A DNA stretch of 46,845 nt, from positions 1-46,845 of the forward strand of contig JAJWLX010000023.1 in NCBI GenBank assembly GCA_021636625.1. Direction: 5' to 3'. The notes under the pieces are model-generated. The model was not told the origin of the DNA. It ran no database searches and was given only the letters and a program-made list of their open reading frames with translations. Source of the DNA: Prevotella sp. (GTDB lineage: Bacteria; Bacteroidota; Bacteroidia; Bacteroidales; Bacteroidaceae). Made by a program: the position numbers and the translations under genes. Below are positions 8,023 through 16,582 of the stretch, in pieces. How positions within the stretch are numbered: the stretch's first letter is position 1; each line of letters starts with the position of its first letter.

Positions 8023-9234
8023 TTACATCGGAATGTTTGTACCGTTACCACCAGCTGGATTATCAGTCCATGGTGTAAGAGTTACAGTGAACTTGATTGG
8101 CTTACCGAAGATATTAGCACCTGGCTTAGGGTCAGTCGCACCATCTGGTTCAACCTTACCACCATCTGGGTTAGGATTCTCTGGAGCAACCTTACCACAA
8201 CCCTCTGACAAATTGAGAGTGTAGATATACTTATTACCCATCTTCCATTCAGCCTTATCATTGGCATCATTATTCGTAGGAAGCGGAACTGCTATCCAAC
8301 CATAATCCTCGAAACTATTTGCGTTTTTAGGATAAACCCATGAACCATTAGTAAAACGTACATTTACCAAAAGTGCAATATAAGAACCACCGCCAAATGG
8401 TGCAGCATCGCTAACCTCATTGCCATTCCATGGAGTAAGAGACTGAGGTACCAGCATAGCGCCATGACCTGCATGGGTCAAGAATGCAGTTGTGCGGTCA
8501 TAATTCTCAGCCTCGGTACCATCAGTTTTTTTCGTACCATCAAGGGTAATAGGTTTTTTCTTGAAATCCAATTCATATGTAACATCGCCAGTTGTATTTC
8601 CAGCCCATGCACCTGTTTGAGACTGCGTAGGATTGAATGTATAACTATCACTATTCTTAGCATGCACAATACGAATAGCTGCAATATGATATGTAAGACG
8701 CTTATTAGTATTCACAGCCTTGAAGTTGATCTGAGAGAGGATGTGATTCAAGGTCAAGTCAACACCTTTACCATCCATATGATTAGTCGCCTGAGCTGAA
8801 GCAGAACCAATCACCAAGTCCTTTTGCTCCTCGATGTTGGTAGGAATTGAAACATTAGTAAAGCTTGCACTGGTCTTGTTAATATCAAGTGTTCCATGCC
8901 AGTTATCTTTCACAGGATTGATGGCAAAAAATCTCAGTTCAGAACCAGCCTGCCAGAATAAAGGAGTGTCAGGAAGGAAGTCATTAGATGTCCCCTGCTT
9001 AGTAAACTTTTCAGCCTCAAAACCATTTCCAGTTCCTTGTGTAGCTTTCAAATCGTAAGCATAAACCCACATATCGCTGAAGTTTGTATTATTCAACTCT
9101 GCACCACGACTGTTGAAGCCTACCGTAGGACGGAAGCTGATAGCAGTGCTCTTCGCAACATCTGTGGTCTCCTCTGAAGAGCAAGAAGAGAGGGCGATGG
9201 CAGCGGCTGCCATCATGTAAAACGCTTTTTTCAT
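8023..9234 (-). CDS. Fimbrillin-family lipoprotein (probable major fimbrial subunit)
   Basis: The 403-residue protein has a short lipoprotein signal ending AAIALSSCSSEE. Fimbrillin-like hallmarks follow: SFRPTVGFNSRGAEL near the N-terminus, a WVYAYDLKA strand, PLFWQAG and LRFFAINPV, the LTLNHILSQINFKA segment near the middle, and a C-terminal IKFTVTLTPWTDNP strand. The last element is the likely donor strand in the FimA/Mfa1 assembly model, where proteolytic removal of the N-terminal region opens a groove for the next subunit. A proline- and glycine-rich linker (ENPNPDGGKVEPDGATDPKPG) precedes that strand. Size and position (third gene, before the large tip-like gene, followed by a stem-loop) suggest the shaft subunit; that role is inference. 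Confidence 0.85.
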   Translation of the reverse strand: MKKAFYMMAAAAIALSSCSSEETTDVAKSTAISFRPTVGFNSRGAELNNTNFSDMWVYAYDLKATQGTGNGFEAEKFTKQGTSNDFLPDTPLFWQAGSELRFFAINPVKDNWHGTLDINKTSASFTNVSIPTNIEEQKDLVIGSASAQATNHMDGKGVDLTLNHILSQINFKAVNTNKRLTYHIAAIRIVHAKNSDSYTFNPTQSQTGAWAGNTTGDVTYELDFKKKPITLDGTKKTDGTEAENYDRTTAFLTHAGHGAMLVPQSLTPWNGNEVSDAAPFGGGSYIALLVNVRFTNGSWVYPKNANSFEDYGWIAVPLPTNNDANDKAEWKMGNKYIYTLNLSEGCGKVAPENPNPDGGKVEPDGATDPKPGANIFGKPIKFTVTLTPWTDNPAGGNGTNIPM

Positions 9235-9270
9235 AATTGTTTCTTTTTATTAAAATTAATACTATGTTTT

Positions 9271-9336
9271 TTATTTTATTAATGATAGATAATATCCTTA
9301 TGGATGATAATCTGTATCCTTATGGATGATAATCTA
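9271..9336. repeat. 22-bp tandem repeat between two fimbrial genes
   Basis: TATCCTTATGGATGATAATC starts at 9293 and again at 9315, 22 bp apart, with 21 of 22 positions identical. A degenerate unit (9271-9292) and the start of another (TATC at 9337) keep the phase. ATCC/GGAT form small inverted arms inside each unit. It occupies most of the 110-bp gap upstream of the fimbrillin start. Confidence 0.8.
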
Positions 9337-9344
9337 TATCTATT

Positions 9345-10352
9345 CTACATTTTGATATCGATGTAAATCTCATTCCATTTGCTTACGCTCGGCTGAAGAC
9401 CACCATCGGTGCCGGGGGCTGGCTTCGGCAAGGGAAGCTGCTCCAACTCTATCTTGATGTGGGTATCGTCTTCCTGATTCTTATCGTGCACCTGGTCGGT
9501 TACATCCTTCTCGTAATACCAGTTGGTGCCGTCGGTGAGCTGCGCATAGACCATCAGGATGTGCTTGTTGGGCTGTACCGGACAGTGACCGAAGAGGGTG
9601 AGACTGCCTTTTACCATCTTATTGGCAGCATCGGCTTCGGCTACGAACGGCATGGTTACCTTCTCATCCGAGAGCTGGTCGAGACCGGCGAGCCATCCAC
9701 CCGCCATTCCCGATACACTGGCACTCATCGCCTTCACTCCGTTGATGTTCTCCACGTTCTTGATTTCCACCGTACACTGCTTGACTCTCGGCTCCGGCTT
9801 CATCTTGATGACGGTCTTCTCTCCGGCTGGCTTCACTACGATGCGGTCGGCATGACTGCTCCAGAGCATTTCCGGCTGCTGCATCATTCTTTCCTTCTCG
9901 GTGCCTCGTCCCATCGGTGCGGCTCCTGCCATGGTGGCGAGGAGTCCCTGCAGGGCTCGGGTTTCGGCTGATGTTACCTGGAAGGTTTCGAAGTGCTCCT
10001 TGCCGAGGATGCGGTGGGTTTCCTTGTCGCTGTTTACGCAGATTGCCTTGTAGGTGCCTGCTGCCACTGAGATGTTTCCGCCGTTCTTGTCGGTGAACTC
10101 GTATCTGATGGGATCGCCTCCCTCCTCGGGATAGAGATAGAGACTCATGGTGGCTGGATTGGCTTCGGGATCGGCGCTCCAGTCGAACATCACTTCCACG
10201 TTCTGACGGTGGGGATGGTCGTAGCAGAGGTCCTTGTGCTCGCAGGATGAGAGCAGTTCTGCCATCATCAGCAAGAAGGCTGCGCAGACGATTACGCGGA
10301 AGAATAGGATCATTGATTGTCTTAACTCTGTCATACTAGTTATTCTAGTCAT
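9345..10352 (-). CDS. DUF5119-family lipoprotein, fimbrial anchor/assembly-like
   Basis: The 335-residue protein starts with a hydrophobic signal ending AELLSSCEHKDLC (lipobox Cys about residue 36). HKDLCYDHPHRQNVEVMFDW and the following DPEANPATMSLYLYPEEGGDP are characteristic of DUF5119 proteins (PF17145), which accompany fimbrillins in Bacteroidota and resemble the Mfa2/FimB anchor group. A second, mostly beta module spans about 170-300 (CTVEIKNVENINGVKAMSASVSG, HILMVYAQLTDG). The start overlaps the stop of the DUF3575 gene by four bases (ATGA), indicating translational coupling. A methionine at residue 14 is an alternative start that would give a more typical signal length. Probable role: outer-membrane anchor or length regulator of the fimbria (inference). 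Confidence 0.8.
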   Translation of the reverse strand: MTRITSMTELRQSMILFFRVIVCAAFLLMMAELLSSCEHKDLCYDHPHRQNVEVMFDWSADPEANPATMSLYLYPEEGGDPIRYEFTDKNGGNISVAAGTYKAICVNSDKETHRILGKEHFETFQVTSAETRALQGLLATMAGAAPMGRGTEKERMMQQPEMLWSSHADRIVVKPAGEKTVIKMKPEPRVKQCTVEIKNVENINGVKAMSASVSGMAGGWLAGLDQLSDEKVTMPFVAEADAANKMVKGSLTLFGHCPVQPNKHILMVYAQLTDGTNWYYEKDVTDQVHDKNQEDDTHIKIELEQLPLPKPAPGTDGGLQPSVSKWNEIYIDIKM

Positions 10353-11653
10353 TTCTTACCTCCTTTCTTGCTATTGGTGTTTCCGTTGCCGAGGAGCCAT
10401 ACCAGTGATACTTCGCCGCGGGTAGGTCCTATCCAGGTGCGGTTGCGGGTTGCCTCATATACGTAGCATCCGTCTTTCGGTTCATAGGTCTTGTAGTGGG
10501 ACTTGATGTATCCCACGCCCAGTCCGAGGTCGAGGTTCAGGCGTCTTCCTATCGGCAGTGAGTATCCATACTCCATTCCTGCCCCGTAGGTTTTCTTGCT
10601 CTGGTGACCGGTGCCACCGTTTTCGATATCATAGGTGAGGAACTGTCCGTAGAGGGAGATGTGATGTCCCTGCATCGGTTTTTCCTTTGCCTTTCTGCCG
10701 AAATACTTTCTGATTTCCATTTCTCCACCGTAGATTCTCCAGTATTTGTGGCTGGCATCCTTGCTCCACCAGGCGAGCATTCCGCTGGCTCCGAGGGTCC
10801 ATCCCCTGCCTATGCTGGTCTCGATGCCGAGGTTCGGCACGAGGAGGGCATCATAGAGCAGGTTGGTCTTCAGGGCGTAGTAGGAGTTGCTGCCGGATGC
10901 ATGGGCTGCATTTTCGGTTTCGGCTGCATTCCCGCCTGGATATACCTGTAGCTGGGATGCTGCATCCCGGGCATCCTTCTGCGGTAGCGAATCCTGTTCG
11001 CTGCCTTGCTGATTCTGGATCAATGTGAGGGTATCTGTCGGACTGACAAATGGTACAATGTGTCGGATTTCGCAAACCACGAGTGCTCCGGAGCGGAGGC
11101 TGTCGAAGTGGTTGGCGAGCATGTATTTCCATGCCTTTCCGCCATCGAGGTTCTGGAGCTGTCGTTTTCTTCCATCTACAACCTTTCCGTTTCTTACGAT
11201 CCATTCGGGGGTGTTCCGAATGATGTAGAGGGCTTTCCGGCTCCACGGCGCATTTTCTTTCTGTATCTTCAGGGCGAGTCCTTCCCAGTCTTCTCCTGCG
11301 GAGGAGACCGTGAAGACGCTGTCTGGCAGATTCAGCATCTCCCTGAGATAGTCGCGCAAGCGTTCTCCTCTCCTTCTCGCCAGTCGTTTGTTGAGCTTGG
11401 AGTTACCTTCCGGTGAAGCTGCCGAAAGGATCTTGATATGCTGCAGCACCGTGTTGGGGTTGTCCCCGATGCTTCTGATACCCTGCTTGAGGGTTTCGAG
11501 CTTGGCGGCATTATCCATATAGGAGAGTTCTAATAATGAATAGCCTGAGCGATAATAGAGCGTAGTCCGCAAGCTATCGCTAACCGTTCCGGCGTATGCG
11601 TTTGCCACCAGGGTAGTGGGCAGTAACATTACCATTACTATTTTTTTCATCAT
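10349..11653 (-). CDS. DUF3575 outer-membrane protein with OmpA-like N-terminal half
   Basis: The 434-residue product has a signal peptide ending VANAYAG. Residues about 30-200 resemble an OmpA-like peptidoglycan-binding fold: YYRSGYSLLELS, then the ASPEGNSKLNKRLARRRGERLRDYL helix region. A linker of about 60 residues follows. The C-terminal part, beginning YYALKTNLLYDALLVPNLGIE, is the DUF3575 domain (PF12099), a predicted small outer-membrane beta-barrel, with aromatic-rich strands to the end. Such genes usually lead fimbrillin operons in Bacteroides and Prevotella, which fits its first position here. A tandem ATG ATG start (11653 or 11650) is possible. No exact TAnnTTTG element lies between this gene and the invertible segment upstream, so transcription probably depends on that segment. 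Confidence 0.85.
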   Translation of the reverse strand: MMKKIVMVMLLPTTLVANAYAGTVSDSLRTTLYYRSGYSLLELSYMDNAAKLETLKQGIRSIGDNPNTVLQHIKILSAASPEGNSKLNKRLARRRGERLRDYLREMLNLPDSVFTVSSAGEDWEGLALKIQKENAPWSRKALYIIRNTPEWIVRNGKVVDGRKRQLQNLDGGKAWKYMLANHFDSLRSGALVVCEIRHIVPFVSPTDTLTLIQNQQGSEQDSLPQKDARDAASQLQVYPGGNAAETENAAHASGSNSYYALKTNLLYDALLVPNLGIETSIGRGWTLGASGMLAWWSKDASHKYWRIYGGEMEIRKYFGRKAKEKPMQGHHISLYGQFLTYDIENGGTGHQSKKTYGAGMEYGYSLPIGRRLNLDLGLGVGYIKSHYKTYEPKDGCYVYEATRNRTWIGPTRGEVSLVWLLGNGNTNSKKGGKK

Positions 11654-11845
11654 ATATCATCATCGTTATGAGTTTATAATTCTAATCGTTCTTGTTTGAG
11701 TCTTACCTGTCTTCTTATCAAAAGATAGACTTGGGCTTTATACAGTTTTCTGAGTTATAGTTTCCAATCAACATATACATTATAGCTCATCATTCACTAT
11801 TACTTATTATTGGGTTTTATTCTCAGATTTCTCAGAACGCACGAA

Positions 11846-11874
11846 CTGATACAGTTGTACGTTAACTGTATCAG
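11846..11874. repeat. Left recombinase core site of the invertible segment
   Basis: Perfect 11-bp inverted arms, CTGATACAGTT (11846-11856) and AACTGTATCAG (11864-11874), flank a 7-bp asymmetric spacer GTACGTT. This is the architecture of a tyrosine recombinase core site: two binding arms around a 6-8 bp crossover region. Bases 11851-11867 reappear in inverse orientation at 12054-12070. Confidence 0.85.
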
Positions 11875-12053
11875 ATGACCGAAATAAATCCTAAAAAAGT
11901 CTTTTTAGTGTTGTTTGCTTGAGCTAAAATTGCACAAATATACCCTTTTTGACCACAAAATAAGAAATATTGACTATAATTTATTAATAAACATTAAAAG
12001 AGAGTTTGAATTTATTGCGAATTGAATAAATTGTACTACCTTTGCAGCGCTAA
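11868..12053. promoter_or_regulatory. Predicted invertible promoter segment (186 bp)
   Basis: The segment lies between 17-bp perfect inverted repeats (11851-11867 and 12054-12070). Its best promoter (12015-12044) points rightward, toward the recombinase gene and away from the fimbrial operon, so this copy is in the predicted OFF state for fimbriae. Recombination between the two cores would place the -7 element at about 11877-11884 on the minus strand, some 225 bp upstream of the DUF3575 start. A lone TATATTTG on the minus strand (11942-11935) has no -33 partner at proper spacing. Confidence 0.8.
12015..12044 (+). promoter_or_regulatory. Promoter inside the invertible segment
   Basis: TTG at 12015-12017, a 19-bp spacer, then TACCTTTG at 12037-12044. 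The -7 element ends 9 bp before the right inverted repeat, a layout typical of invertible promoters. Confidence 0.75.
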
Positions 12054-12075
12054 AGTTAACGTACAACTGTTGCAC
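12047..12075. repeat. Right recombinase core site of the invertible segment
   Basis: Arms GCGCTAAAGTT (12047-12057) and AACTGTTGCAC (12065-12075) match as inverted repeats at 8 of 11 positions around the spacer AACGTAC. That spacer is the exact reverse complement of the spacer in the left core. Identical spacers in inverse orientation are what inversion by strand exchange requires. Confidence 0.85.
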
Positions 12076-12111
12076 AAAATCACGCTTTTTACATTCCTTT
12101 TCTTCCTTTTG

Positions 12112-12143
12112 TTTGGTTATTCTAGAAAAAAGCGATACCTTTG
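12112..12143 (+). promoter_or_regulatory. Promoter of the tyrosine recombinase gene
   Basis: TTTG at 12112-12115, a 20-bp spacer and TACCTTTG at 12136-12143. It lies outside the invertible segment, so the recombinase should be expressed in either orientation. Confidence 0.7.
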
Positions 12144-12186
12144 TAACTTTAATAACCCAAAAAGCATTTTTTTAACAAGAAACGAA

Positions 12187-13167
12187 ATGATGAAGATTAC
12201 CATCTTTAGCCGAATCAAGAAATTCGCAGCAGACGCACGTAAGAAATCAAAAGGTATTACATTAGGAGAGTTTACCCGAAGCTATGCGGATGAAAGACGC
12301 AAGGAAGGAGAGAAAATATATGAGGGAAGATGCGGCAGCGTACTGGGCATGCTGAAGCACCTGGAGACCTTCGGCGGAAGCAACATCCCGCTGAAAAAGG
12401 TGGATGTGGAAACCGTCAAGCAGTTTATCGACTACCTTCGATCAGCCCACGACCTGCATAAAAACATGAAGACACCCGGAAAACTATCCGACAGCACCAT
12501 CCATCTGAAGGTGAATATCCTGAAATCGGTATTGAGGGAAGCCGTGAGACAGGGATTGCTGGATCAGAACCCATTCGACCTGCTGCCCCATTCCTATCGC
12601 GTCAAAGCCCAGTACAGGGAAAGAACTGCGCTGACCCAGGAGGAACTCATCAAGCTGAGCGAAACACCCTGTAATACTCCCGAGCTGAAGGAGGCATTCC
12701 TGCTAAGCTGCATCACGGGACTGAGGAAAAGCGATATCCTGAGTCTATCCATCCATGACATCGAAAAACGCGATGACACCTATTATATATATAAGAAGAT
12801 GAAGAAAACGCAACGCTGGCTCCGGCTTCCGCTGCCGGAAGAGGCGCACCATATTCTCTCGAAGCTTCATGCCAAGAATGATGATACCCCCTATTTCTTC
12901 GCCCATCTCTCGCCCCATCATCTGGGCGAGCATCTGGAAGTATGGCTGGAGGATTGCCATATCCCCGACAAGCATATCACCTTCCATTCGGGGCGCCACA
13001 CCTGCGCCACCCTATTATTGACGCAAGGCACGGATCTCTATACCATCATGAGATATCTGGGGCACCAGAACATCAACACCACGCAGCGATATGCGCATAT
13101 CACCGACCAGCAATTGTGCATTGCTACCCACCAGATAAGCAATCAGCTCAGAAACATTGCGTGCTAA
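12187..13167 (+). CDS. Tyrosine recombinase, probable DNA invertase of the fimbrial switch
   Basis: The 326-residue protein has a SAM-like N-terminal DNA-binding domain (about 1-120) and a catalytic domain. Visible active-site elements are the first Arg in ITGLRKSDILSL (about residue 184), HSGRHTCATLLL (His-x-x-Arg, about 268-279), GHQNINTTQRY with the second His and the nucleophilic Tyr (about 294-304). An earlier in-frame TTG exists at 12022 but would start translation inside the invertible segment and upstream of the gene's own promoter, so ATG 12187 is preferred. Its length fits the chromosomal invertases of Bacteroidota (Mpi/Tsr-like) better than most mobile-element integrases of about 400 residues. 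The adjacent inverted core sites make it the obvious catalyst (inference). Confidence 0.9.
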   Translation: MMKITIFSRIKKFAADARKKSKGITLGEFTRSYADERRKEGEKIYEGRCGSVLGMLKHLETFGGSNIPLKKVDVETVKQFIDYLRSAHDLHKNMKTPGKLSDSTIHLKVNILKSVLREAVRQGLLDQNPFDLLPHSYRVKAQYRERTALTQEELIKLSETPCNTPELKEAFLLSCITGLRKSDILSLSIHDIEKRDDTYYIYKKMKKTQRWLRLPLPEEAHHILSKLHAKNDDTPYFFAHLSPHHLGEHLEVWLEDCHIPDKHITFHSGRHTCATLLLTQGTDLYTIMRYLGHQNINTTQRYAHITDQQLCIATHQISNQLRNIAC

Positions 13168-13204
13168 GCCTGATTGCCGGGATGCACATATTGCCCCAAG
13201 GAAG

Positions 13205-13936
13205 CTACAGGATGTCCAGCAGCTGCGCAAAGCGGGAGATGCGGCGGAGGTTGGGATGTTCAAACTCCTCTATCTTTTCGTGCGCCCAGGTAGTATGGAA
13301 AGGGATATGGACGGCAGAGGCTCCGATTTTCAATGCCGGCGCAATATCGCTCTTAAAGCTGTTGCCCACCATGAGAAGCTCTTCGGGCTTCACTTCCATC
13401 TCCCGGCAAAGACGACGGTAAGCCTCGGGCTTCTTATCGCTCACGATACTTACCACATCAAAATAGCGCTGCAGCCCCGAACGCCACAACTTATTCTCCT
13501 GATCCATCAGTTCTCCCTTGGTAAAGACAGCCAGCCTGTATCTTCTTTCACCGGAAGAACCATCCTCCTGCCCTACTCTCATTTCACGGATGCGGGCAAG
13601 AGTAACCTCAACACCCTCCAGCGGTTTGGCATCAAGATGCAGGAGACTCTTGCCAAGATCCAGAATCTGAGCTATGACATTCGCCTCCACCTTACCATGA
13701 CTCACCCTGATGGCATTTTCTACCAGCGAAAGGGTGAAAGCCTTGCAGCCATATCCCAAGTCTGCCATATTCCGGTTCTCTGTTTCAAAGAGGGCAGCAG
13801 AAATCTCCTTCTCCTTGCCATAAGCAGAAAGAAGCTCACAATATTCATGCTCTACATCCTCAAAGTAATTCTGCAATGCCCAGAGCGTATCGTCGGCATC
13901 GAAGGCTATCGCCCTGATATCTTTCAGTTTTTCCAT
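13205..13936 (-). CDS. HAD-superfamily hydrolase (YjjG-like)
   Basis: The 243-residue cytoplasmic protein carries the HAD motifs in order. Motif I is IAFDADDTLW (about 9-18, nucleophile Asp and second Asp). Motif II is LAVFTKGE (about 133-140, Thr). The motif III Lys is in SDKKPEAY (about 165-172), and motif IV is LLMVGNSFKSDIAPALKIGA (about 187-206). The helical cap between motifs I and II is the C1 type seen in YjjG-like nucleotidases and phosphoglycolate phosphatases. The substrate cannot be called. The gene is convergent with the recombinase gene, 37 bp apart, and divergent from the phosphate transporter. I see no clear terminator in the short gap to the recombinase. Confidence 0.85.
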   Translation of the reverse strand: MEKLKDIRAIAFDADDTLWALQNYFEDVEHEYCELLSAYGKEKEISAALFETENRNMADLGYGCKAFTLSLVENAIRVSHGKVEANVIAQILDLGKSLLHLDAKPLEGVEVTLARIREMRVGQEDGSSGERRYRLAVFTKGELMDQENKLWRSGLQRYFDVVSIVSDKKPEAYRRLCREMEVKPEELLMVGNSFKSDIAPALKIGASAVHIPFHTTWAHEKIEEFEHPNLRRISRFAQLLDIL

Positions 13937-14079
13937 TCTATGATTTCTTATACATTATTATATACTACTTTGCCTTAAAAACGAGTGCAAAGATAATGCT
14001 TTCTTTCTAAAAAATCGAAGAAAAATTGTTTTTAACAGGATTGTAACACCTGTTTAAATCACCTGTAACATCCCTTACG

Positions 14080-14087
14080 TACCTTTG
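14080..14087 (+). promoter_or_regulatory. Candidate -7 element for the PiT gene
   Basis: TACCTTTG lies 49 bp upstream of the ATG. The -33 region is not convincing, so only the -7 half is called. Confidence 0.45.
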
Positions 14088-14136
14088 CAACCGAAATGAA
14101 GGAATTAGGATAATAACAATAAACATTAATATAATA

Positions 14137-16383
14137 ATGAGTACGATTTATCTTTGTATCGTGATCTTCCTGCTCTGTCTGGCAGTGTTTGATCTCTTCG
14201 TGGGAGTCAGCAACGATGCTGTCAACTTCCTGCAATCTGCCATCGGAGCTAAGGTGGCAAAGTTTCGCACGGTGCTGATCATCGCATCCTGCGGTGTGGT
14301 ACTGGGTGCCATTATGTCATCGGGAATGATGGATATCGCCCGACACGGCATCATGAGTCCAGATCACTTTACCTTCGAGGAAGTGATGACGCTCTTCCTA
14401 GCCGTGATGGTGACGGATGTGATCATCCTGGATGTGTTCAATACGCTGGGTATGCCAACATCAACCACCGTTTCGCTGGTGTTCGAGCTCCTGGGAGGTG
14501 CCTTTATCCTCGCTACATTGAAGATGTACGGCGACGATAGCCTCAACTACGGCGTATTGCTCAACAGCAACAAGGCCTTGGAGGTTATCATGGGTATCTT
14601 CTCATCTGTTATCATCGCCTTCATATTTGGTGCTTTCGTGATGTGGCTTTCCCGCATCATCTTCACCTTCAATTACCGCAAGCATTCACGCTACAGCATC
14701 GCCATCTTCGGCGGTATCGCATTCACAGCCCTCTCTTACTTCATCTTCATGAAGGGATTGGGTAAGAGTCCTTACCTGCCAGCAGAATGGCGCGATTATA
14801 TCGACCAGAACCTGGGCTTGCTGCTCTGCATCACCTTCGTGGGTTCAGCCATCGTGATGGAGTTCCTGCATCTCTGCCGCATCAACATCTTCAAGTTTAC
14901 CGTATTGATGGGTACTTTCGCCCTGGCTATGGCTTTCGCCGGCAACGACCTGGTGAACTTCATCGGTGTGCCTCTCGCTGGTCTTTCTTCTTATCAGGAC
15001 TATATGGCAAATGCCAACGGTGCTACTCCAGACCAGTTTATGATGACTTCTCTGATGGATAGCGCCAAGACTACTCCAGTTTATCTTCTCGCTGCCGGTG
15101 CCGTGATGATCATCGCCATGGCAACTTCCAAGAAGGCTCAGAACGTAATCAAGACTTCAGTGGATTTGAGCCGTCAGGACGAGGGTGACGAGATGTTCGG
15201 AAGTTCTTCTGCAGCCCGCGTGATTGTACGCAACTGTCAGGCTACAGATTCTTGGTTGAAGCAGTTTATGCCAAAGTCTTTGATGAACTGGATCAACAGC
15301 CGATTCGACAAGAACGATGTAGAGTTGGAAGAGAGCGCTGCCTTCGACGTGGTTCGTGCAGCCGTAAACCTGGTATTGGCAAGTATGCTCATCACCATCG
15401 GTACCAACCTGAAGTTGCCACTCTCTACTACCTACGTAACCTTTATGGTGGCTATGGGTTCTTCACTCGCTGATAGAGCTTGGAGCCGTGAGAGTGCCGT
15501 GTTCCGTGTAACCGGTGTATTGAGTGTGATTGGTGGTTGGTTTATCACAGCCGGTGTAGCTTTCGCAGCCTGCGCCATTGTCTGCCTCATCATGCACTTC
15601 GGTGGTGTAGGCATCCAGAGCTGCTTCATGGCATTGGTTATCTTCCTGCTCATCCGCAGCAACATCCAGTATAACAAGAAGGCAAAGGAAGAAAGCAAGG
15701 GAAGCACCTTCCAGTTGATGATGCGCTCACACGATCCAGAGATTGTATGGGATCTGCTTCGTCGCCAGGTATCCCGCACCCAGAGCTTCGTCTGCCACTT
15801 TGCACTCAACGAGTTCAACCAGATTATAGATGGTCTTGCCAACGAGAATCCTAAGTATCTCCGTCATGCCAACAAGGAATTGAAGAAGGAGCAGGATATG
15901 CTGAAGAAGTTCCGCCGTCAGGAGATGCTCGGCTTGAAGAAATCACCTATGGAGATTGCCATCGAGCGCAACACCTGGTTCCACCTGGGTGCCAACAGCA
16001 ACCAGCAGTTCATCTACTCTCTGCGTCGTATGCTCGACCCAATCAAGGAGCACGTGGACAACAACTTCAACCCACTCCCTGCAGAGTATACCAAGGAGTT
16101 TGCTCCTGTACGCCAGAAGATCAACGACCTGATGCGCATGAGCTGCGAGCAGATTGAGACCAGCCGCTACGAGAACTACCGTGAGATTCTCGCCGAGGCA
16201 GATGCCTGCAAGGATGAGCTCAGCGTACTTCGCAAGAAGCATATCGACCGCATCCAGCATCTTTCAGATAATTCCCTGATGCAGATTTCGCTGGTTTACC
16301 TGAATGTACTGCAGGAGAGCCAGGAGTTCCTGAGCGTGATGAGACACCAGCTCAGAGCTGCCAAGAAGTTTATGGAGAAATAA
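14137..16383 (+). CDS. PiT-family inorganic phosphate permease with PhoU-like C-terminal domain
   Basis: The 748-residue protein has about ten hydrophobic membrane segments in two halves. Both PiT signatures are present: VGVSNDAVNFLQSAIGAK (about 23-40) and AGNDLVNFIGVPLAG (about 268-282), plus LPLSTTYVTFMVAMGSSLADRAW (about 427-449) in the second half. Low-affinity phosphate uptake coupled to H+ or Na+ is the expected role. The last 230 residues (from about 520) are soluble, helical and highly charged (HANKELKKEQDMLKKFRRQE; IKEHVDNNF; RHQLRAAKKFMEK). They resemble a PhoU-like helical bundle fused to the transporter, whereas many bacteria carry that partner as a separate Pit accessory gene. 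The gene has its own strong terminator. Confidence 0.9.
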   Translation: MSTIYLCIVIFLLCLAVFDLFVGVSNDAVNFLQSAIGAKVAKFRTVLIIASCGVVLGAIMSSGMMDIARHGIMSPDHFTFEEVMTLFLAVMVTDVIILDVFNTLGMPTSTTVSLVFELLGGAFILATLKMYGDDSLNYGVLLNSNKALEVIMGIFSSVIIAFIFGAFVMWLSRIIFTFNYRKHSRYSIAIFGGIAFTALSYFIFMKGLGKSPYLPAEWRDYIDQNLGLLLCITFVGSAIVMEFLHLCRINIFKFTVLMGTFALAMAFAGNDLVNFIGVPLAGLSSYQDYMANANGATPDQFMMTSLMDSAKTTPVYLLAAGAVMIIAMATSKKAQNVIKTSVDLSRQDEGDEMFGSSSAARVIVRNCQATDSWLKQFMPKSLMNWINSRFDKNDVELEESAAFDVVRAAVNLVLASMLITIGTNLKLPLSTTYVTFMVAMGSSLADRAWSRESAVFRVTGVLSVIGGWFITAGVAFAACAIVCLIMHFGGVGIQSCFMALVIFLLIRSNIQYNKKAKEESKGSTFQLMMRSHDPEIVWDLLRRQVSRTQSFVCHFALNEFNQIIDGLANENPKYLRHANKELKKEQDMLKKFRRQEMLGLKKSPMEIAIERNTWFHLGANSNQQFIYSLRRMLDPIKEHVDNNFNPLPAEYTKEFAPVRQKINDLMRMSCEQIETSRYENYREILAEADACKDELSVLRKKHIDRIQHLSDNSLMQISLVYLNVLQESQEFLSVMRHQLRAAKKFMEK

Positions 16384-16455
16384 AAGATATGGAGAGCTGA
16401 GGGGGTCTCTCGGCGGAACCGAGAGGAACGGGGGTTCTCTTACTAAAAATGATAG

Positions 16456-16488
16456 GCCCGGCATTCGTGACAGAATGTCGGGCTTTTT
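16456..16488 (+). terminator. Rho-independent terminator of the PiT gene
   Basis: GCCCGGCATTC (16456-16466) pairs with GAATGTCGGGC (16473-16483), followed by five T residues. Confidence 0.9.
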
Positions 16489-16582
16489 GGGCCGTTTTGG
16501 GGGCTTTTATTTGCATTTCTTTAGCTTTTCTGCCGAAATGACAGAAGTTTGCACTTTGGTACGGGGATTGCAAAAAGAGGGA

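Noticed and set aside
11935..11942. TATATTTG on the minus strand within the invertible segment, possibly driving the fimbrial operon in the present orientation
   Set aside because: No -33 match lies 19-21 bp upstream; the nearest CAAA (plus strand) is only 13 bp away. Kept in mind as a weak alternative to the OFF prediction.
12022..12186. Upstream extension of the recombinase reading frame from a TTG at 12022
   Set aside because: It would begin inside the invertible segment, cross the right core site and the gene's own promoter. Family similarity starts after ATG 12187.
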